A program made the translations under genes and the position numbers. Positions 1 through 8,500 of a DNA stretch of 64,000 bases are shown here, piece by piece. Location of the stretch: positions 186,001-250,000 of the forward strand of contig CANMCO010000003.1 of NCBI GenBank assembly GCA_947496355.1. Direction: 5' to 3'. The notes under the pieces are model-generated. The model did no database searches and had not been told where the DNA came from. It saw nothing but the letters and a program-made list of their open reading frames with translations. Numbering within the stretch: the first letter of the stretch is position 1; each line of letters starts with the position of its first letter. Source of the DNA: an uncultured Aquimarina sp. GTDB lineage: Bacteria; Bacteroidota; Bacteroidia; Flavobacteriales; Flavobacteriaceae.

Positions 1-57
1 AATTGCTCCTGCGCCTGATGGGGTTGCCAAAGCTACAATGGTATCTTGTGTAATCAT
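1..57 (-). CDS. mnmE: MnmE (TrmE) tRNA modification GTPase, N-terminal 19 residues only
   Basis: The ATG at 57-55 opens a minus-strand frame that runs off the left edge and reads MITQDTIVALATPSGAGAI. This closely matches the conserved start of MnmE (typically xxDTIVAxATPxGxGxI), the GTPase that with MnmG makes the carboxymethylaminomethyl modification on wobble uridine 34 of certain tRNAs. Only the first part of the N-terminal formyl-tetrahydrofolate-binding domain is present. The gene is divergent from the protease at 370. The call rests on a short stretch, but the motif is distinctive. Confidence 0.8.
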   Translation of the reverse strand, partial: MITQDTIVALATPSGAGAI

Positions 58-293
58 ATACGTTACTTACTGAAGGCACAAAAATAGAGATTAATATATA
101 CACTTTAAATACGCATTGTTAAACTTTTTTTGAGGAGTAGTTTTTCTTTGTTATCTTGTGCAGTGAAGAAGTGAAAAGTACTTCTAATATTAAGTATCTA
201 CCTCATTTCCTTAAAGGAAAGAAGAATTAGGATAAAAATTGGGTTCGTAGTTGAGTAAACCGCTCAGTCACGAATTAATTGGGAAACAATTCT

Positions 294-313
294 GTTGTAA
301 TCATGATTACAAC
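294..313. promoter_or_regulatory. Perfect 20-bp palindrome followed by a T-run in the 58-369 intergenic region
   Basis: GTTGTAATCATGATTACAAC is its own reverse complement and is followed by ATTTTTTATG. It lies 57 bp before the ATG of the secreted protease. It could be a short intrinsic terminator or attenuator for rightward transcription, or a dimeric regulator's operator. The rest of 58-369 is AT-rich and I see no gene in it. Confidence 0.45.
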
Positions 314-369
314 ATTTTTTATGTACGTTAAATTTAATGTCAAACCAATAATAATTAATTTTAATTCTT

Positions 370-2817
370 ATGAATTTTTTTAACACAAACTCAATTAATT
401 TTAAAAAAGAGAGATATTCCATTCGGAAGTTTGGTATGCTCGCCTGCTTGGCTTTTATGCTCATGCCTGCCATAAATTTGGCGCAGATAAACCCCTTGCC
501 TACAAGGTATAAAGCGGCTAATCTTAAAGTTAAATCTATTGACAATCAGGCCAAAAGTAGTGCTGAAGTTATTACAGAATCCATTTCAGAAAAAGGAGCA
601 ACTTGGTTACGTTTATTTTTTGAAGATGTTAATCTGGGTGCTAATAGTACATTGACCATTACGTCAGATTTGGATGGTGCCACTCAGACTTTGACTGCCA
701 GAACTATCAAAGACTGGAAAAATACAACAGCGTATTTTAATGGAGATAAAATTACTCTTAAGCTTACCATTGCTGCGGGAGAAAAATCCATTGGTGTCAA
801 TATCAAAGAAATCGGAATTGGTATACTTGACCCTACAACTAAATCCCAGTGTGGATCTGCAGATGATAGGGTAGATTCAAATGATGCGGCAATAGGAAGA
901 ATTGTACCTATTGGTTGTACAGGGTGGATTATTACTAACGGGAAACTGGTTACTGCAGGGCATTGTGTGGGTAGTAGAGCTCAAATAATTGAGTTTAATG
1001 TACCAAAATCAAATCCTGATAGAAGTATTGTACATCCTGGACCAGAAGATCAATATCCAATTGGTAATTTTATTTCTCCTTATCCGGGTAATGCGTCTCA
1101 AGCAAATGATTGGGCCGTGTTTACAGCTAGTGCGAATTCACAAACAGGTCAAACTCCTATTCAGGCTCAAGGTAAATCTTTTAACGTTGTACAAAGTGAT
1201 CCAGGAAGTAATATAACAATTACAGGGTTTGGTACTGATACAGGAATAGATAATCAAACACAGCAAATCCATACAGGGCCATTAAGCTCAGTTAATAATA
1301 CATTTGTTAGGTATAGAACAGATACAACCGGAGGTAATTCTGGAAGTCCAATTATTGATGCGGCTACAGGAAATGCAGTAGGTGTTCATGCATATGGTGG
1401 ATGTTCTGGATCTGGGGGTTCTAATTCTGGAGAAAGAGCTACCATTTCTGCATTTTGGGATGCTATGGGACTTGGTGATCCAGGACCAGGGCCAGGTACC
1501 GATGAATGTACAGGAGATGTATCATCTTTTCCTTTCAGCGAGAGTTTTGAAACTAACTTAGGACAGTGGAAAAATACATCTGTTGGTGATGATTTAACTT
1601 GGACCAGAAACTCAGGTGGTACACCTTCTAATGGAACCGGACCAAGTAGTGCTGCTGATGATAGTACATATATTTATGTGGAAGCTTCAGGAAATGGTAC
1701 TGGATATCCTAATAAAAGAGCACTTTTAAACTCTCCTTGTTTAGACTTCAGTAGCTTGACTACTCCTAGACTTGCGTTTGAATACCATATGTTAGGTAGT
1801 GCCATTAATAGCCTAAATGTTGAAGCTAGGACTAATAACACTGGTAATTGGACAAGTGTGTTTAGTAGAACTGGAGAACAAGGTAGCAATTGGAATACTG
1901 CAGATGTAGATCTTTCTGCTTATGCAGGAAACTCTAGTGTGCAAATACGATTTAATGTAGTTACTGGTTCTGGAGGAAGCGGTTGGCAAAGTGATATTGC
2001 TATCGATGCTGTAAGTATTCAAAATGGTTCGGGGAACCCAAATCCAACTTGTGATACTTTAAACTTCAATGACTTCCAGATTACTGGATTTTCTAATCAA
2101 GACTCTGCTGGTAATTTTTCAGTTGTAAATGGAGGAGCAGGATTATCTATGCAAAACAATACATGGAAATATATTCCGCTTAGTTATAATGTAACGGCAA
2201 ATACAGTTATCGAATTTAGTTTCAGTAGTTCTTCTCAAGGAGAAATCCATGGAGTCGGTTTTGAAGATGATAACACATTAACATCTACTAGATATTTCAA
2301 AGTTCATGGTAGTCAGAATTATGGAGTAACGAACTTCGATAATTATTCAAGCGGTACTACAACTTATGTTATTCCTGTTGGTAATTTTTATACGGGTAAT
2401 ATGGATCGTTTGGTGTTCATTAATGATAATGATGCTGGTTCAGGAAATAACTCTACGTTCTCTAATGTAAAGATTTATGAAGGATCTTGTGGTCAATCTG
2501 CATCTGCAGAAAGTGTAATTTCAGGATTAGAATCGAAAACTCCTATTCTTGGAGATGAGGATGAAAATAGCTTATTAGGTACTAAAATAACTCCGAATCC
2601 TGCCACAAGCACGTTCTCAATTTATATTAATAATTATATAAAAGGAGAAGTTAATGCTACTTTTTATAGTGTACTAGGAAGAAAAGTGGGACAAAGACAA
2701 CTTAAACCAGGAGTTAATACATTATCAACTCGTGCTTTATCGTTAAACACGGGTATTTATCTAGTTAGAATAGATAGTAAAGATGGAGTATCTACTCAAA
2801 AGCTAATTGTTAAATAG
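370..2817 (+). CDS. Secreted trypsin-like serine protease with MAM-like domain and T9SS sorting domain
   Basis: 815 residues. A basic N-terminus and hydrophobic core (about 23-39, ending INLAQ) form a Sec signal peptide; ATG at 436 (residue 23) is a possible shorter start. The catalytic triad of a chymotrypsin-fold (S1/S46-like) protease is visible: His198 in LVTAGHC, Asp247 in NDWAVF and Ser324 in GGNSGSP. A Gly/Pro linker near 367-375 leads to a MAM-like beta-sandwich at about 385-552 (FPFSESFET... DIAIDAVSI), then a second beta-rich region at about 557-712. Residues about 739-815 are a type A T9SS C-terminal sorting domain (KITPNPATSTFSIYI ... GIYLVRIDSKDG ... KLIVK), so export by the type IX secretion system to the surface or medium is expected. 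The N-terminal 40-155 region looks like a propeptide or extra beta domain, as in other bacteroidete S1 proteases. The substrate cannot be told from sequence. Confidence 0.9.
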   Translation: MNFFNTNSINFKKERYSIRKFGMLACLAFMLMPAINLAQINPLPTRYKAANLKVKSIDNQAKSSAEVITESISEKGATWLRLFFEDVNLGANSTLTITSDLDGATQTLTARTIKDWKNTTAYFNGDKITLKLTIAAGEKSIGVNIKEIGIGILDPTTKSQCGSADDRVDSNDAAIGRIVPIGCTGWIITNGKLVTAGHCVGSRAQIIEFNVPKSNPDRSIVHPGPEDQYPIGNFISPYPGNASQANDWAVFTASANSQTGQTPIQAQGKSFNVVQSDPGSNITITGFGTDTGIDNQTQQIHTGPLSSVNNTFVRYRTDTTGGNSGSPIIDAATGNAVGVHAYGGCSGSGGSNSGERATISAFWDAMGLGDPGPGPGTDECTGDVSSFPFSESFETNLGQWKNTSVGDDLTWTRNSGGTPSNGTGPSSAADDSTYIYVEASGNGTGYPNKRALLNSPCLDFSSLTTPRLAFEYHMLGSAINSLNVEARTNNTGNWTSVFSRTGEQGSNWNTADVDLSAYAGNSSVQIRFNVVTGSGGSGWQSDIAIDAVSIQNGSGNPNPTCDTLNFNDFQITGFSNQDSAGNFSVVNGGAGLSMQNNTWKYIPLSYNVTANTVIEFSFSSSSQGEIHGVGFEDDNTLTSTRYFKVHGSQNYGVTNFDNYSSGTTTYVIPVGNFYTGNMDRLVFINDNDAGSGNNSTFSNVKIYEGSCGQSASAESVISGLESKTPILGDEDENSLLGTKITPNPATSTFSIYINNYIKGEVNATFYSVLGRKVGQRQLKPGVNTLSTRALSLNTGIYLVRIDSKDGVSTQKLIVK

Positions 2818-2857
2818 AACAACCTTATTTAAAAGACATTAAATTAATTACTTATAA

Positions 2858-2890
2858 GGCATCTCGATACAATTTTCGAGGTGTCTTTTT
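2858..2890 (+). terminator. Rho-independent terminator of the protease gene
   Basis: GGCATCTCGA pairs with TCGAGGTGTC (10 bp with two G-U pairs) across a short AT loop, followed by TTTTTG. It sits 40 bp after the protease stop. Confidence 0.75.
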
Positions 2891-3019
2891 GTTTTTGAAT
2901 AGTAGTGTTATTTAATTTTTTTAAGATGTTTTGTTGTAACAAAATGTTGTTTATCTCGTCATATATATAACAATGCTAATATTATTAGCAACATCATCAA
3001 TCAATCAAAACAAGAAATC

Positions 3020-3358
3020 ATGAGAGAAGACAAATCAGTATTAGTCATTACCCATTTATCACAATTATTAGATCTTATAACCGGGTTTGGAGGATTTATA
3101 GTGCCACTGATCCTATGGCTTACGCAAAGAGAAAGAGTAGAGGCAATGGATGAACATGGAAAATCAATAATGAATTTTCAGATAAGTATGTTTATTTATG
3201 CACTAATATGTATTCCATTAATATTATTATTTGGATTAGGAGCACTTGGGTTAATTGTAATAGCAATATTATGTTTTATATTTCCTATCATAAATGCGAT
3301 TAAGGCAAGTAATGGAGAGCGTCCTTCTTATCCTTTATCGATGCAAATTATTAAATAA
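3020..3358 (+). CDS. DUF4870 family membrane protein
   Basis: 112 residues that match the DUF4870 (Tic20-like) pattern. There is a first helix around residues 8-34 with the typical LSQLLDLITGFGGFIVPLILW, then a charged loop containing ..MDEHGKSIMNFQIS.., then two hydrophobic helices (about 53-75 and 75-95). This family is common in Bacteroidota and Firmicutes as a small cytoplasmic membrane protein of unknown function. The ATG follows an AT-rich leader with no clear Shine-Dalgarno sequence. It is transcribed alone, between two terminators. Confidence 0.85.
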   Translation: MREDKSVLVITHLSQLLDLITGFGGFIVPLILWLTQRERVEAMDEHGKSIMNFQISMFIYALICIPLILLFGLGALGLIVIAILCFIFPIINAIKASNGERPSYPLSMQIIK

Positions 3359-3360
3359 TA

Positions 3361-3396
3361 ATAAAAGAGGGAAATCAATTGATTTCCCTCTTTTAT
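3361..3396. terminator. Bidirectional terminator, 36-bp perfect palindrome
   Basis: An uninterrupted perfect palindrome with arms ATAAAAGAGGGAAATCAA and its complement. A and T runs at both ends make it work in both directions. It lies between the convergent DUF4870 gene and amtB. Confidence 0.85.
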
Positions 3397-3422
3397 GGTT
3401 AACACACTATACTATTTAAGTT

Positions 3423-4679
3423 CTAGTGTTGGTTAAGTCTAAAATCTGGATATGCGTCCATACCATGCTCATGACTATCCAATCCGTCAATTTCTTCTTT
3501 TTCAGAAACTCTGATTCCCACAGTTTTCTTGAGTGTAAAGATGATTAAGAAAGAGGTAATTACGCAAAATCCTCCAGCGGCTAATACGCCAACTCCTTGA
3601 ACAAGGAATTGATCAAATCCGGCTTTTGCTCCAAAAATTCCAACAGCCAATGTACCCCATATACCACATATTAAGTGAACTGCAATGGCACCTACAGGAT
3701 CGTCTAATTTTAGTTTATCGATTAATGCGACACCAAATACTATAATTGCACCGGCGATAGCTCCAATTAATACAGCATCTGTTGGACTCATTTGATCTGC
3801 ACCTGCTGTTATACCTACTAATCCTCCTAAAATACCATTTAAGAACATAGTTAAGTCATAGTTTTTATACATTAAGGTAGATACTAAGAAAGCGACCACT
3901 CCACCTGCTGCTGCTGCCAAAGATGTGGTAACTAAAGTAAGAGAAGTTCCTGCAGCATCAGCAGAAAGTACAGATCCACCATTAAAGCCAAACCATCCTA
4001 ACCAAAGGATTAATACACCAGCCGCGGCTAAAGGAATATTGTGCCCAGGGATTGCCTGTGGCTTACCTTCTGAGCTAAATTTACCAATTCTTGATCCTAG
4101 TAAGTATACGGCTACTAAAGCAGCCCATCCACCAACAGAGTGAACTAATGTAGAACCAGCGAAGTCATAAAAACCTTCAGCTTCACCAATTGTTAATGTA
4201 GATAAAAATCCACCTCCCCATTGCCAAGAACCAACGATTGGGTATACTATTCCTACATATACAATAGTGAAAATCATAAACGCTCCAATTTTGATACGTT
4301 CAGCGACAGCTCCAGATACAATAGTAGCGGCAGTAGCAGCAAACATCCCTTGGAATAAGAAATCAGTCCAGTATGTATATCCTTCATTATAAGCAAGATC
4401 TAATCCTCCTTCAGCTGTAAGTGGGGCATCTAATCCAAAGCCTGCAAAACCAAAAAATCCGGCAGCACCTTCTTCAAAACCCGGGTACATTAAATTGAAA
4501 CCTACAAGACAGTATAATAACAAACCTACGCAGATTATGAATACATTTTTGAATAATATATTGATTGTGTTTTTTTGACGAGTAAGTCCTATTTCTAAAA
4601 AAGAAAATCCTAAGTGCATGAAAAATACAAGTGCCGTACACACCATCATCCATACATTGTTTATAGTTAACATTTCCAT
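3423..4679 (-). CDS. amtB: Ammonium transporter, Amt family
   Basis: 418 residues with about eleven hydrophobic segments: a full-length Amt/MEP/Rh trimeric ammonium channel of the inner membrane. The twin pore histidines are His180 (GSTLVHSVGG) and His335 (VGAIAVHLICG). The phenylalanine/tryptophan-rich periplasmic gate region is present, and the C-terminal cytoplasmic tail ..GLDSHEHGMDAYP.. matches the segment that contacts GlnK. No signal peptide is evident at the N-terminus, as is usual for short Amt proteins. It is encoded 68 bp downstream of glnK on the same strand, so the two are very likely co-transcribed, with GlnK gating the channel according to nitrogen status. Confidence 0.96.
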   Translation of the reverse strand: MEMLTINNVWMMVCTALVFFMHLGFSFLEIGLTRQKNTINILFKNVFIICVGLLLYCLVGFNLMYPGFEEGAAGFFGFAGFGLDAPLTAEGGLDLAYNEGYTYWTDFLFQGMFAATAATIVSGAVAERIKIGAFMIFTIVYVGIVYPIVGSWQWGGGFLSTLTIGEAEGFYDFAGSTLVHSVGGWAALVAVYLLGSRIGKFSSEGKPQAIPGHNIPLAAAGVLILWLGWFGFNGGSVLSADAAGTSLTLVTTSLAAAAGGVVAFLVSTLMYKNYDLTMFLNGILGGLVGITAGADQMSPTDAVLIGAIAGAIIVFGVALIDKLKLDDPVGAIAVHLICGIWGTLAVGIFGAKAGFDQFLVQGVGVLAAGGFCVITSFLIIFTLKKTVGIRVSEKEEIDGLDSHEHGMDAYPDFRLNQH

Positions 4680-4747
4680 TGTTTAATTACTATTAAATTA
4701 TTTTTTTGTTTTCAGTTGGGTAATTTCTTGTTGCTATAGTAGAGTAC

Positions 4748-5086
4748 TTAGTTTAGTGTTCCTCCGCCTTTTTCAGAAGTACGAATTCTATAGGCTTCCT
4801 TTATGTCAGAAACAAAGATTTTTCCATCTCCTACTTCTCCGGTTTTTCCTGCTTCAAGAATTGCTGATATAGCGGCTTCTTCAAAATCATCATTTACTAC
4901 TATTGATAAATACCTTCTTTGGATATCTGTTGTGCTATAAGAAATTCCTCTATATACACTTCCTTTTTGTTCGTGTCCTACTCCCGTAACGTCCCAATAA
5001 GAGAAAAACATAATTCCTTTATCATGTAATGCTTCTTTTACAGCACGGTATTTTGATCTTCTGATGACTGCTTCTATTTTTTTCAT
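4748..5086 (-). CDS. glnK: Nitrogen regulatory protein P-II
   Basis: 112 residues, normal P-II length. The T-loop (about 37-55: GHEQKGSVYRGISYSTTD) carries Tyr45 and Tyr50, the latter aligning with the uridylylated Tyr51 of E. coli. The B-loop TGEVGDGKIFV (about 82-92) and the C-terminal RIRTSEKG are the ATP/2-oxoglutarate binding signatures. The T-loop is typical of the Bacteroidota branch (STTDIQRRYLSIVV) and differs from proteobacterial GlnB, so whether it is modified in this organism is uncertain. It heads the glnK-amtB unit, divergent from gltBD. A clear promoter lies upstream (5155-5123), with a long inverted repeat directly beyond it. Confidence 0.95.
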   Translation of the reverse strand: MKKIEAVIRRSKYRAVKEALHDKGIMFFSYWDVTGVGHEQKGSVYRGISYSTTDIQRRYLSIVVNDDFEEAAISAILEAGKTGEVGDGKIFVSDIKEAYRIRTSEKGGGTLN

Positions 5087-5122
5087 AAAGAATAAAAGTT
5101 AAAATTAATGTTAAATTCGAAT

Positions 5123-5155
5123 CAAAAATATGTGAATTTATATTTTACATCCAAA
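5123..5155 (-). promoter_or_regulatory. Bacteroidota-type promoter of glnK-amtB
   Basis: Reading leftward: TTTG (5155-5152), 21 bp, then TATTTTTG (5130-5123). This matches the Bacteroidota sigma-ABfr consensus TTTG-N19..21-TAnnTTTG. A start near 5117 would give a leader of about 30 nt to the glnK ATG. Confidence 0.7.
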
Positions 5156-5209
5156 TTTTATGGGGTAAACACGTAATTTTTATCATTTTAAGATATTTAC
5201 CCCATAAAA
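5156..5209. promoter_or_regulatory. Inverted repeat (14-bp arms) directly upstream of the glnK -33 element
   Basis: TTTTATGGGGTAAA at 5156-5169 and its exact reverse complement TTTACCCCATAAAA at 5196-5209, with 26 bp between. A third partial copy, TTAGGGGTA, ends at 5220. The inner edge touches the -33 box of glnK, a position typical of an activator site; the repeat could also act on gltB in the other direction. The whole 5087-5522 gap (436 bp) holds this element, the glnK promoter and otherwise AT-rich sequence; no other gene is visible. The regulator is unknown. Confidence 0.6.
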
Positions 5210-5522
5210 AATTAGGGGTATGTATTTTTTTTATTAAAAATTGATGATTTCGCACCTCGAGAATTAGAGTTTTTTACGAAAACGTTTTCATTAGAATTAG
5301 AAAGCTGTAATTTTATGGAATGCCTTGTTTTATTAGGGTTTTTGTCAAAAATCCTATTATCAAATTCGTAATAAGAAGTCCTTATTTTGTGATTATTTTA
5401 TCCAATAGGCTTTTTTTTTATGTAGCTCAGAAAAGTGATGTTGATTGATTCCTTTTTCTTTTCCATTCCTTAATGATTTGTTAATTTCATCTTCTTGAAA
5501 CACGTTTAAGTCGGAAAATATT

Positions 5523-8500
5523 ATGAAGAAACAAGGAATGTATTTACCAGAGTTTGAGCACGACGCTTGTGGTGCCGGATTCATTTGTAGTTTAGAAGGT
5601 AAAAAGTCAAATGATATCATTCATAAGGCGTTAGAAATTCTTGAAAAACTAGAACATCGTGGGGCCGTAAGTGCAGATGGAAAAACAGGAGATGGTGCAG
5701 GTATACTAATCGATATTCCTCATGATTTTTTTGTTGAACGTTGTGATTTTGATTTACCCGCTGCAGGAGAATACGCAGTAAGTAATGTTTTCTTACCTAA
5801 AAGAGAAAACCAAAGACAGTTTTGTATAGATACATTTGAAAAGAACATAGCAGATCAAAATCTAGTGTTATTGGGTTGGAGAGATGTGCCTGTTGATCAT
5901 GTGCATCTTGGAGAAATAGCAGCAACAACAGAGCCTTTTATCAAACAATTATTTATTGGTAAGGAAGAGAAGGAGCAGAGTTATTTTGACTTTAATTTAA
6001 AGCTTTTTACGGCCAGAAAAGTCACAGAGCATACCATATATAGTTCTAAACTTTCTGAAAGTAAGTTTTTCTACTTACCCAGTTTATCTACAAAGACATT
6101 AATATTTAAAGGACTCTTAATGCCCGAAGATATTAAATTGTACTACACTGATCTTATGGATCCAAAAGTGGTAACCAGACTTGCTTTGGTTCATCAACGT
6201 TTTTCGACTAATACATTCCCTACATGGGATCTTGCACAACCTTTCCGATATATGTGTCATAATGGTGAGATCAATACACTTAGAGGGAATGTAACTAGAA
6301 TGCGCTCAAGAGAAGAATTACTTGAAAGCGATTGGTTTGGAGAAGATATTAAAAAAATACTTCCAGTAGTATTAAAAGGAAAGTCGGATTCTGCTTCTAT
6401 GGATATGGTGGTAGAGTTATTATTAATGACAGGCAGATCACTTCCAGAGGTAATGATGATGATGGTGCCAGAAGCTTGGGAGAAGAACCCTGAGATGTCT
6501 GAAGCTAAGAAAGCTTTTTATGAATATAATTCTTGTGCAATGGAACCATGGGACGGCCCTGCTTCAATTCCGTTCACAGATGGTAATTATATAGGAGCAG
6601 TATTAGACAGAAATGGTTTAAGACCCTCACGTTACAGTGTTACCAAAAATGGATATGTAATTATGTCTTCAGAGACTGGAGTTGTAGATCTTGAACCAAG
6701 TAATATTGAATACCATGGTCGATTAGAACCGGGTAAGATGTTTTTGGTTGATATGGGTGAAGGAAGAATTATCAATGACGAGGAGATTAAAGAAAAAATT
6801 GCTTCTCAACACCCTTATAGAGAATGGTTGGATAATAATCTGGTTCACTTAAAAGATATTCCATATAATGATTGCCCATTATTCTTAGGAGAAGAAACTG
6901 TTGCGAAACGTAAAGCCGTATTCGGGTACACACAAGAAGATATAGATACGATCATCGCCCCAATGGGACAACTTGGTAAAGAGCCAATTGGTTCAATGGG
7001 GTCTGACACTCCGATAGCAGTACTTTCTGAGCGACCACAATTAATATATAACTATTTTAAACAATTATTCGCTCAGGTAACGAACCCTCCTTTGGATGGT
7101 ATTCGTGAAGAATTGATTACAGATATTAGTCTGACTTTAGGGTCAGATCATAATATATTCGATATTAATGAGAAACACTGTAATAAATTAAAAATCCAAA
7201 ATCCCGTAATATCTAAAGAGGATTTAGATAAAATAAAAACATTTACAGGTAAAGGTTTTAAAGTGACTTCTATATCAATGTTATATAACATTAATAGAGG
7301 ACTCAATGGTCTTGAAGATGCTCTAGAAGCAATGTTACAAGAGGTGTCTGATGTAATAGATGAAGGAACAAATGTCGTAATACTTTCTGATAGAAACGTT
7401 AGTAAACATAGAGCCCCAATTCCTGCATTATTAGCATGTTCTTATGTAAATAGCGGGTTACAAAAATTAGGAAAGCGCTCTAGAGTAAGTATTATAATCG
7501 AATCTGCAGAACCAAGAGAAGTACATCACTTTGCCTTGTTATTTGGATATGGAGCAAGTGCCATTAATCCATATATGGTAAACGAAATTATAGGAGAGCA
7601 GATTGAAGAAAGTAATATCACAGGAATTGACTTTGATGATGCCATAAAAAATTATAATAAAGCAGTAGGTAAAGGAGTGCTGAAGGTGATGAATAAGATC
7701 GGAATTTCTACTCTAAATTCTTATAGAAGCTCTCAGTTGTTTGAATGTATTGGTATTAATACCAAAGTTGTTGATCAATATTTTCCTAACACGGCAACAC
7801 GTATCGAAGGAATAGGGTTATATGAACTAGAGAAAGAGATTGCAAAGCGCCATAAACGAGCCTATGCAGAGCAAGAAGTTGCTGCTAACTTAGATTTAGA
7901 AATCGGAGGACAATATAGATGGAGACGTAATGGAGAGAAACATCAGTTTAATCCGTTGTCTATAGCAAAATTGCAGAAATCTGTTCGAGATAATGACTCT
8001 AAAACCTATAAAGAGTATGCCGATTTAATTAATGAGCAGTCAAAGAGTTTAATGACAATTAGGGGATTATTAGAATTTTCTAATTACGATCCCATTTCAA
8101 TAGATGAAGTAGAGCCATGGACAGAGATCGTTAAGCGTTTTAAAACAGGAGCAATGTCTTATGGATCTATTAGTAAAGAAGCGCATGAGAATCTTGCTGT
8201 TGCCATGAACCGTATAGGAGGTAAAAGTAATTCTGGGGAAGGAGGAGAAAATCCAGTTCGTTTTTATAAAGATGTAAATGGTGATTGGAAAAATAGCGCT
8301 ATTAAGCAGGTAGCTTCAGGGCGATTTGGAGTATCTTCAAATTATCTAACGAGCGCAGCCGAAATTCAGATAAAAATGGCTCAGGGAGCTAAACCAGGAG
8401 AAGGAGGGCAATTACCAGGACCAAAAGTAAATCCTGAAATTGCAAAGACTCGTAATTCTACACCATATGTAGGTTTAATTTCACCACCGCCACATCATGA

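Noticed and set aside
3361..3396. Perfect palindromes (also 34031-34078 and 39441-39476) as possible mobile element ends or CRISPR units
   Set aside because: Each sits once between convergent genes, with A/T runs at both ends, which fits bidirectional terminators; the sequences differ from each other.
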